Shown: one piece after another, positions 55,800-64,000 of the stretch
Position numbering within the stretch: the stretch's first letter is position 1
Layout of the letters: each line of letters begins with the position of its first letter
DNA from: Macrosoma leucophasiata
Taxonomy: Eukaryota; Arthropoda; Insecta; Lepidoptera; Hedylidae
NCBI GenBank assembly: GCA_036365455.1
Contig: JAWQUS010000030.1
Span: forward strand, 4,650,001 to 4,714,000
Reading direction: 5' to 3'
DNA length: 64,000 nt
The notes under the pieces: model-generated
Told to the model about the DNA's origin: nothing
Database searches by the model: none
The model's input: the letters and a program-made list of their open reading frames with translations, nothing else
Translations under genes and position numbers: made by a program

Positions 55800-56880
55800 T
55801 AAGCTTAATCTCAAGTATTACTTACTTAAGATTAAGCCCTAGTAGTAGTAGTACTTGCGGGTTTTTCCCACATTTCTGGCAGATGTACGAAAGTTCGATG
55901 CATCCCGCATGTCCGCATCTTCAAGTCTAGTTCTGGGCTGCATCTGTTGATAGGCCAAACAAACTTACATGACCAATTCCTTCTCAGGATATAACTAGCA
56001 TTACTTTACGCATTCCTGCTAGGGAGTAGACAAAAGGTATCTACATAAAGAAATTCTAATGATTTTTTCTTGCAAGAATTTTTCTGTGTACGTTTTCTGA
56101 ATTATATACGAGAGTTTTTTATGAATATTTAATGTACAAGCTTTTACAAAGTAAGCTCCTGTATCTAAATCATTTATTAAACGTTACAGAGTGGTAGCAA
56201 ATTTGGTTTGTCCTACGCAAGAGCCTTGATCCGAATTTTCGTTTTAAACAGCTAGACGTTTGAGATATCACCTTGTCGGGACAAGATCTATTCTGGGACA
56301 GTACCTAATGCTTCAAACTATGTGTAACTTTGAGCTTAACACAAGGCTTGAAGGTCGTGTCATGCCTACACTCTGATGGTATATTGAATCAACGTTAATT
56401 AATCATGCTCGCAATATGTTGCTTGTAATAGCTTAATTGAATAAGGCTGGAGCCTAAACATAATTTGAGAGGAAGATGAACTCCAAAAACTTATTGGCGC
56501 GCAGTGTGCACACAAAATATGAATAATCCTTGTGGAGTCTCGTGTTTCGGGTTCAGTTCCTCAAAAAGAAAAATGTTACGTGTAGGATCACATCCCCAAC
56601 CGCTTAGATGCGTCAGGAGTGGCAATAACGTGAAACCTCTGATTTTTATGCACCTACCTACTTAATTGTAGTACTGAAATAAAAATATACCCTAGTAATG
56701 ACGTGTACTATTATGTAGGAACTTTAGGAGAAAAATTAACTTTTAAATACAAATGTCAAACAATCAGAAATACAATGAAATTAAAAAAAAACATACAGAG
56801 TTTATTTGTAATTAGATTTCAGTCAATTGATAAAATAATGCATGTAAGTATGTAATAAGTATTATAGTTTGAAAGAAATA
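55800..56880. other. No gene seen
   Basis: AT-rich unique-looking sequence. Short frames only. Confidence 0.4.
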
Positions 56881-56903
56881 AACAGCTCTATATTTTATTT
56901 TTA

Positions 56904-57207
56904 ACTGCCTCGGTAGCCTAGTGGTAGCAGGCCATTACTACTACGCTGAGGTCCCGGGTTCTGTTCCCGGGTAGAGGTTTATCAGAGATAACGGTGTTAT
57001 TTATCTCTGGTTCTATTGGGATTTTTCCATTGTCTGGAAATTTCCTAGTACCTCGAAGTTTGGTTATGTGCCCGGAGATGTCAACAGGCTCGCCACCTGT
57101 TACTTGGGCCAAAACGTAACCGGCGAATCGTGGCTGTTTGCATGTATGCTTGAATGCATGCATTTACCTCTGCCTACCCCTTCGGGGATTACAGGCGTGA
57201 AGTTACG
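56904..57207 (+). repeat. SINE family B, near full-length copy
   Basis: Head TGCCTCGGTAGCCTAGTGG, B box (mutated: gggttctgttcccgg) and complete 3' end 'gattacaggcgtgaagtt'. Confidence 0.87.
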
Positions 57208-57737
57208 ATATTATTTATTATAACATAATTGTAGGCTACAGTAAGTAATACTTTGCCATCTATGTGAAGTGTATTCTTGTTTGTTTGCTTCATGACCTCA
57301 AAATATTACATACCTATCACGTGACAGGAAAATTCAGAATCAGAATCCGCGGATCACATTACCTATTACATCCATAGCATTCGATCAATCATCTGAATTA
57401 ATGGAATGATCGCACAAGTAGGTAAGTGGTAGGTATCCAACATGCTTTTGATGAGCTTTAAATCGAAACGGTAGATGATTTTGAAAATGGAATTGAATAA
57501 CTTTTCACGGAATAAACGATAACGTTTACGTTATCTTTTTGTTCAAATGCGTTAAACAAAGCCAAAAATTATTATTTATTTTATTATTTGGGATTTCAAG
57601 AATCACTTAAGATAATCCATCGGAAATTAATAATTACGTTAAACTGAACTAAGGTGAATAACAATAGATACTTACAAACGTCATGACGGTTAACAACTAC
57701 TTAACAATTTTAGGATAAGGATTCAATTTCGTTGTTT

Positions 57738-57905
57738 TTTTTTTACAGAAAAACCAGAGATCAATATGCAGATGCGTTGCCACCCCTAAGATCTTAGTTG
57801 TTATGTCTCGATGATAATTATTACGGGCCCCGTAGGTAGGTACATTAGGTATCATCCAACCGAAACACAATAGTGCTGAGTACTACCTACCATTAGGCGG
57901 CAGAT
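57738..57905 (-). repeat. Retroposon family C, partial
   Basis: Contains 'tagtgctgagtactacctac' and 'aagatcttagttgttatgtc', like 30603-30800; both ends are missing. Confidence 0.55.
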
Positions 57906-58339
57906 GGATTTTTCTGTGCGTAATAACACAGTCTAAGAAATTAATAAGGTAGTATTAATAAGGTATGTTGTGTTAAGGTTAATTAGTATCTACTTTATGC
58001 GTTCGATAATAATATGGAGTGCAAGCAATATTACTGTTATATAGCGTTTATAAAAATTAAATATGATATTCATAGGGTTACTAACCCAGGCGGTAATAAT
58101 TTTAATTTGAGTTTATTTTTCATTCTTGACTCAAGAATCTTGAGTATAGGCACACCGCGGACACTTTACCAAAATTCCATACAAACGTTTAATTTGGTTT
58201 CTATTAGGGTTGTTGAGGAAGTGATTATGAGGAAGAGGAGGAGGAAGAGGAATTGTGATGTGCCAATTTAGAGGATGCGGATGAGGAAGAGGATATTTTT
58301 ATGAGGAAGAGGAAGAGAAGCAGATGACATAATAATAAT

Positions 58340-58620
58340 AGCAACTCTTGAAAAGTCCCACTGCTGGGCACTGGGCACAAGTCTTTCCCCTTCTCGAGGG
58401 GATGTCTGGAGCTTACTCCACCACGCTGCTCCGATGCGGGTTGGTGGAGTTACTTGCAAGGGTTAGTGGCCAACCCGTTGTCGGATGTTTTCAAACCGCC
58501 CATAAAGCCTCCGACAAGGTTTAACGACTGCTATCTGTCGATAGCAACCGGGACCGTCGGCGTCCTGCTCTCCCAAGCACGAAAATGCGCATTTTAATTT
58601 GCCACTAGTGGTCACCCGTC
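58340..58620 (+). repeat. Dispersed family F copy
   Basis: Contains 'ggttagtggccaacccgttg' and 'tatcgatagcaaccggg'-like sequence; the second copy is at 63820-63960. Possibly a LINE 3' region, given 'gtcccactgctgggcac'. Confidence 0.55.
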
Positions 58621-58813
58621 ACACACCCGACCGCACCCGTATCGCTTAATCGAGTAGATCGCTTGCGTTCTACACCAGCCGGGAGGCCTTGCGCGCTTCA
58701 GAAAGATGAGAAGAGGATGATACGAAGATATAAATACTAGCGGACCCAACCTAAAATCCGCTGTCCTATCTCTATCTACTTAACTAAGTATATATATATA
58801 TATACAAAAAAAT

Positions 58814-58868
58814 TAATTAAAAGAGCATTTTGTAGTGGTTGGTCCACTACAAAATGCTCTTTTAATTA
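58814..58868. other. Perfect 25-bp hairpin
   Basis: Arms 58814-58838 and 58844-58868 around the loop ttggt, with no mismatches. It is next to an (AT)n run. Confidence 0.8.
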
Positions 58869-58924
58869 TTTTTACTATGAATCTAAAATCTAAACCATTC
58901 TCAAAACACATACGATAAAGAATC

Positions 58925-60135
58925 ATCAAAATTGGTCCAGCAGTTAAGGACGAGTTCAGTGACATATCTACACAACGACATTGCTAAGGCCTTTGACCGG
59001 GTCTGGCACAGGGCACTTCTCGCGAAACTTCCATCCTACGGTCTTCCCGAGAGGCTATGCAACTGGACAGCCAGCTTTCTGTCTGAGTGTTATATACAAG
59101 TCTTAGTTGACTGTCAGCACTCAGACAGACTACCTATCAACGCTGGTGTGCCGCAAGGCTCTGTGCTATCTCCCACGCTTTTTCTTCTGCACATCAATGA
59201 AATGTTGGAACAAAACTCCAATTTTCATTGCTAGACCGATGATAGTACGGGATATGCACACTACACTAGCCGTGCAAATGCCTCTCGGACACTTATCGAG
59301 AAAAGAAGGACTAGACTTGAGTCTGAAATCGAGCACTCTCTGGAGTGGGTCTCGGATTGGGGTCGACTTAATTTAATGCAGTTCAACCCCTCGAGGACAC
59401 AAGTCTGCACGTTCACCGCTAAAAAAACGCCATGCATTGTAGCACCACAGTTCCAGGGCATTCCGATCGTCGTTGGTAAGAGTATCTGTATCCTGGGCGT
59501 TGACATATCGAACGAAGTGCAATTCGGGAGTCACATTGAGTGTAAGACCAAGTTGGCATCCAAAAAGCTAGGGGTGTTTAACAAAGTATTCACTTTCACT
59601 TCGGGGCAGCTACTACTACTCATACTCATTTGTGGGCGGGAGCCCCCTAATACTAGCTTGGTCCACTTGACTCCCTACAAAAACGCACCGTTCGTATTGT
59701 TAACGATTCAGGACTTACTGACAGGCTCGAACATCTGAGCCTACGCAGAGACATTGGGAGTATGTGCGTGTTGTACCGTCTCTACAATGGTGAGTGCTCT
59801 GCTGAACTGTTTGACATGGTGCTACCATCTATTTTCCTACACCGTACTACCCGCCGAAGAGAGAAGTTCCACCCACACCGACTGGACACCTAGCAGTGCT
59901 CAACGGTGCAGTTTTCACGTTCGTTCTTGCCCAGAACGTGTAAATTGTGGAACGAACTTCCCTCTGAGGTGTTCCCTAGGTGCTACATTAAGAGGTTCTT
60001 CAAAAATGGCGTCAAAGGAGTCCTTTAGGGCTGGCAGCGCGTTGGCAACTCCCCTGGAGTTGCAAATGTTCATAGGCGACGGTGACCACTTTCCATCAAG
60101 TGGCCCGTCTGCTTGTCTGTCAACCTACAGACATA
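58925..60135 (+). pseudogene. LINE family d: reverse transcriptase remnant
   Basis: The frame opens in the palm (HNDIAKAFDRVWHRALLAKL), continues INAGVPQGSVLSPTLFLLHI and reaches the catalytic box as a stop followed by TDDSTGYA. Then thumb and tail follow in other frames (EHSLEWVSDWGRLNLMQFNP; CILGVDISNEVQFGSHIE). The end reads RTTRRREKFHPHRLDT and a WNELPSEVF block, then a normal 3' end and A-rich tail near 60125. It is jockey/CR1-like in style. At least two frameshifts and stops make it dead. Confidence 0.8.
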
Positions 60136-61106
60136 AAAAAAACACACGCACACCAAAAAAAAAGATGAGTCAAAACGTGAATGACACAATTTCATTTAGG
60201 AATTGAAATGAAAATAAGAATGCAGTCTTTATTTCTTTGTTAATTAGGTATTTAAGTCGAATATTATTAATCAAAATAAAAGAATTGAATACTATTAATC
60301 GAAATTTATTTTCAAAAGGGAGGTCAATTTTTATAAAAAAAATATTTGGACGCTGTTTCCCCAACAACCGGTTTTATTGTTCATCATATACCAATACAGC
60401 ATTGCTAAAAAGTCGTTTGCTGGTACATTTGATGGAAGAGAAGATAGGTATTGTAAAGATACAGTTCTGTAAAGCCCCGCATATTTCGATTTTTTAAGTT
60501 GAGTACGCGTATAAACAAAATAATGTATGTCAATAAAATTAAAACAAACAATCAAGGAACAGCGCCGGTGGCGGGTGGGAAGGTCTCGCTCGCCTGTTCG
60601 GCCTGGCACCGTGCTGCGGCGTGTGCGTTGCCATCGATACGCGACGCGCATGCGCAACAAAATTCCTCATAAATTCCTCTTACATTTTGAGGAAGCGGTA
60701 GCGGAAGAGGATTTTTTTATTTTAATTTTTGAGGATGCGGAAACGGTTGAGGATCCCAAAATATTGCGGAACTTCCTCATTATGAGGAAGAGTAAGAGGA
60801 ATCCTCAGCAACCCTAGTTTCTATCCATCAGTGACGTGTATTTACACGCGCACCTGTGTGCGTAGCACGTACAAAATACCAACCGTCGCCTATAAGAGAG
60901 GAAGGGGTTGTGTATGTGTGCAAATCGGGCGGGACGTCGAAGTGTCCATTCTATACGTAGTATTATTACATATTCTCTGGTCTAAGTACAATTTGATGCT
61001 ACGAAATTATACATTAAACGTTATTACCAAGTCACTTCCATTTCTAACCACTGAAATACATTTCCATTGAGTTTAAATGTTTATAAAATCTACAGGAATC
61101 CACCTC

Positions 61107-61345
61107 TCAAAAATAATTTCTGCCGAGATTCGCCTCTATTTGCGCAAGGCCACTTTCTGATGTTTAATTTGGGTAGATATTTTCACCAGTGACTACGCTA
61201 CGCCATTTGCCGTAATAAGACACCGACAGGCAATTTCCTTTCAAAGTGAACGCACTCGGGCCCATATCCGTCGGGGAAGTATCGGTACGCACGACATTGC
61301 GAGTATTGCGACCAACCAACATTTTAGTGGTAGGTACGGTATTAC
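61107..61345 (+). repeat. First copy of a 230-bp direct repeat
   Basis: 'gaacgcactcgggcccatat' and 'ggggaagtatcggtacgcac' recur at 61690-61900 with small differences. Nothing coding. Confidence 0.8.
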
Positions 61346-61689
61346 GTAGGTACGATATTCAATAACTTAATATGAAATTTTTGGCTTTTGTTTGGCTGTG
61401 AACGTCTTTCGACTCAAATTATGAATAAGACTTCGTTGTATTTAATGAAATACGTTCAGCACCTACCTACTTTTAACGCTAATATGAGGCAGGTAGGTAT
61501 GTAGACAAAGCTTAATTTAATAGCTATTAAATGTCATAGGTAATAATTATGAGGGCATAGGTGGATATATCATCGTTATTATTTAAAAAGAGGTATTTAG
61601 GTAAATATCAAATCATGTTGATTTCAACAATTAGGTACTTTGCGTTTCAACATCTACTAAAAATCGAGAGCAATTTGCCATTCAAAACT

Positions 61690-61900
61690 TATTTCACCCA
61701 AGATTCGCCCCCATTAACGCAAGATCACTTTCTGATATTTAATTTGGGTGGATATTTTCACCAATGACTTCGCCATTTGCCGTAATAAGACACCGACAGG
61801 CCTTTTCCTTTCAAAGTGAACGCACTCGGGCCCATATCCGTCGGGGAAGTATCGGTACGCACGACATTGCGACCAACATTTTAGTGGTAGGTATGGTATT
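61690..61900 (+). repeat. Second copy of the 230-bp direct repeat
   Basis: Closely matches 61107-61345, and is followed after 'agtggtaggtatggtattt' by a family T tRNA-like element. Confidence 0.8.
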
Positions 61901-61914
61901 TATTTTATTAAAAG

Positions 61915-62235
61915 AAAAATGGAAAGAAAAATTTGACTTCGAGACTCGAACGAGAGAAGCGAGACTCGAACTCGCGGCCTACTGGGAATCTAGTCCAGCC
62001 GCTCTTCCAATTGAGCTACTGAAGTCCTGCCCAATTTGTCAAATCTTTCCTTCACATTTATTGCCTTGCTTTATGGTAGCAGTAGCGACATCTATTGCCA
62101 ACCGTGCTAGTTAGGCAACCGATATAATAGACTTTTCAGTTTATTGAATATCGTAAAGAAGTCGCTTTTACCCTTAATAATTGTTTTTATATTATTTCGC
62201 ATTAACACATGCTTGTGAAATATATTTTATTTATT
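61915..62235 (-). mobile_element. tRNA-like retroposon (family T), single copy
   Basis: Same unit as in the 45-kb array, with the tRNA-like body at 61935-62026 on the minus strand. It carries an 18-bp insertion (gagactcgaacgagagaa) near the 3' end of the body that repeats the T-arm sequence. A and B boxes are preserved. Confidence 0.8.
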
Positions 62236-62239
62236 GAAT

Positions 62240-62990
62240 CTGATGAAATACGTTCAGTGTTGCACCCATAGATTTATAATACTACTTCGCCTACCTACTT
62301 TTAACGACGCCGTGTTAATTGGGAACCACTCGCGGACAGCGCACGGTCCACTTGGGAACAGCGCGTGCATCAACGTAAATCTGTAAAACAAGCTAGTGGT
62401 CCTAGGAAGGAGACTTCGGCTTATTTCGAGTCTGTAGAGCGTTATCTCTTTCGCACCGTGCCTATTTGACGTTTGTCGACCATTTTGATCAAGTTTGACC
62501 AATACCGGACTGTCAGTGCTTACGTAGGCAGTGTGCAACAGAGATGACGCTCTACGAAGTCGAACTGAGCCGATCGTCTCTTTCGCAGGCTCGATGTGCA
62601 ATATTAATTGTTGAGTACTGTACTTAAGTATACTTTATGCTAGTTATTTATTTGTTATCAATGTTATGATTTAAAAAAATCTAGACTTGAACAATTCAAT
62701 TGAATTAGAAACAGTTTGTTCTAGATTTATCCTGAAAAATGCAAAGGTTAAATGCATTTGAAAGGAATCGCGGCCCTTCCTGCCGTCAGTCGAACGCCGC
62801 AACCCTTCCGGTAGGTGTTTACAATTTTCTCGCCACTGCAAATTCTCACAATAGAACCTTTTACCACAAAATACTTGTACAATAGTTGATATAAAAGTAC
62901 TTTTAAAGGTGTCAACTGCTCAGATATCATGTGTTCAAATATATCGCTTTTGAAGAAATAAAAAATCTTTACAAACATTATAAAATAAAA
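62240..62990. other. No gene seen
   Basis: Contains the minus-strand frame 62254-62601 (115 codons) with no recognisable motif; probably chance. A block 'gaaatacgttcag' is shared with 61445. Confidence 0.35.
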
Positions 62991-62994
62991 TAAA

Positions 62995-63193
62995 ATACGC
63001 TTACACTCACAGCCCCACAGTAGGTATAAACCTGTGTCGTGGGTGCCGTTGTACACATACAACACATACACAAACACCCAGACCCGAAACAAATATCTGT
63101 AGGCCATACAAATATTTGTCCCGGTGCGGGGATCGAACCCGCGACCCTTCGAACCAAACGGTCATCTCACACCGCTGGACTAACCGGGTCGTC
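62995..63193 (-). repeat. SINE family A, complete copy
   Basis: Minus-strand copy from 'acgcttacactcacagcccc' to 'ggactaaccgggtcgtc', A- and B-box regions intact. Frames 62748-63195 cross it and are not genes. Confidence 0.88.
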
Positions 63194-63199
63194 ATTATG

Positions 63200-63815
63200 A
63201 AACACTTTTATCAATATTTTCTTTATCAACACTCAAAATGAGAAGATTGCTTTTAGATCAAATGTTCCTATACAATATAGGTATGTCACTATAAATTTGA
63301 CTGCAATAGACTTAATAATCAAGTTTATATTAGTATTCCATGTCGTTCTACGACACGAAATACCCGTAAGAACAATCTATTTACACCTCCTAATTGTAAA
63401 ACGAATGCAGGTGAGCGAGCACCTATAAATAGACTCTTGAAACAATATAACAAATAGGTATTTCACTAAGGTAGAATTTTTTTAAACGTCACCTAACGCC
63501 GTTAAGCGAAATATTCCAAATGTAATGCAGAACGTTAATAATAACATAATGTAAGATTAACTATTGTTTACTTGTTTACATCTGTGGTGTATTCTTTTTT
63601 TTTCTGTCATGTAAAAAAAATGATTTTGTATTTTCACACCGCTGTCCTAAAATGTCCTAATAGTTAATTCGTGGACAACGGGGTTGATTACGATCCTTGT
63701 AAAATTATGTACCGAGTAATTGTCCTTGTTACTTTCTGAGTATAATTGTTTGTAGTCCTAAAAAATTTAAAAAAAAAAAACATTGTGTGCTGGGTAATGT
63801 TAGTATAAGAATATA
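63200..63815. other. No gene seen
   Basis: AT-rich, no frame or family recognised. Confidence 0.4.
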
Positions 63816-63819
63816 TGAG

Positions 63820-63960
63820 TAAGGATTGGTGGAGGTGGCTGGGTTAGTGGCCAATCCCCTGTCGGATATTTTCAAATGTAAGGCCTTCGACAAGGTTTAA
63901 CAACTGCTATCTACCCATAGCAACCGGGACCGACGGCTTACTGCTCATTTTTATAACATC
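63820..63960 (+). repeat. Dispersed family F copy, partial
   Basis: Shares 'gacaaggtttaacaactgct' and 'atagcaaccgggaccg' with 58340-58620. Confidence 0.6.
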
Positions 63961-64000
63961 AAATATGTTTTGTATTGAGTGTTCTAAATATTGAAAGAGG

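Larger units (their letters stand above)
58205..60816. mobile_element. hAT-like non-autonomous element with 8-bp TSD
   Basis: The ends are inverted: tagggttgttgagga at 58205 and the complement of tagggttgctgagga ending at 60816. They are flanked by identical gtttctat octamers (58197-58204 and 60817-60824), as hAT transposases produce. Subterminal DNA is rich in gaggaag motifs. No transposase is present. The 2612-bp interior is made of other elements: family F (58340), a Helitron-like scrap (58736), a hairpin (58814) and LINE d (58925). Confidence 0.8.
58155..60985 (+). repeat. Dispersed family G copy, split by the hAT-like insertion
   Basis: The left part 58155-58204 and right part 60825-60985 join into the same sequence as 22120-22345. 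The right part keeps 'gggcgggacgtcgaagtgtc'. Confidence 0.7.

Noticed and set aside
58014..58271. 85-codon frame ending in an Arg-rich stretch
   Set aside because: It runs across the hAT-like insertion border into gaggaag repeats; the basic tail is a by-product.
62254..62601. 115-codon minus-strand frame
   Set aside because: Low-complexity mix without known motif and no context; probably chance.

Overview
This window looks like nuclear DNA of an insect, most probably a moth or butterfly. It is AT-rich, almost free of host genes and packed with transposable-element debris. Two tRNA-headed SINE families, a third 3' A-rich retroposon family, mariner elements, Helitron-like ends with CTAG termini, and many LINE 3' ends of kinds I remember from Lepidoptera all point that way. 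No bacterial operon, CRISPR array, rRNA gene or convincing decoding tRNA was seen. Family names rest on motifs visible here and on memory; no database was searched.

The one convincing host gene is a single uninterrupted 1732-codon frame on the minus strand (39648-44846). It encodes a STAND-type protein. In order it has a short hydrophobic N-terminus, two ankyrin repeats, a PD-(D/E)XK-like nuclease motif set (E189, D222/D223, Q242-x-K244), a long middle region, a NACHT ATPase (Walker A about 1032-1040, Walker B about 1147-1156), an NLR-type winged-helix motif (about 1400-1414) and a degenerate ankyrin-like C-terminus. Nuclease plus NACHT plus repeat sensor is the layout of bacterial antiviral STAND and Cap4-like systems, here in an animal genome. 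It is the best candidate for an undescribed system.

Left part (1-14990): LINE pieces, an 0.8-kb 15-bp minisatellite (2531-3336), copies of dispersed families, a tandem pair of 190-bp MITE-like units (10061-10430), SINEs, and a tRNA-like element with a 13-bp target duplication (10455-10681). Next are a nearly intact mariner (14996-16291, one internal stop), more repeats, two adjacent perfect hairpins (19686-19787), nested SINEs (21390-21950) and a second, frameshifted mariner (23769-25055). From 26.6 to 29.5 kb there are two copies of one LINE in opposite orientation, one of them between two copies of a 186-bp segment. From 30 to 39.6 kb there are retroposons, an expanded 8-bp array (36740-37000) and a LINE C-terminus that stops at the STAND gene's stop codon.

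Upstream of the STAND gene is an array of five direct 307-bp units (45052-46507), each carrying a tRNA-like body with Pol III boxes, closed by an inverted sixth copy (to about 46870). The right part holds a pogo/Tigger deletion derivative, a GC-rich retroposon with a 16-bp target duplication (49286-49964), LINE reverse-transcriptase remains, a Penelope GIY-YIG remnant (55330-55745) and a 2.6-kb hAT-like insertion with an 8-bp target duplication (58205-60816).

Short, perfect, tiny-loop inverted repeats recur (19686, 19736, 49113, 51766, 54496, 58814). In two of them a related undamaged copy in the same window shows that the inverted arm is new, as expected of template-switch mutation.
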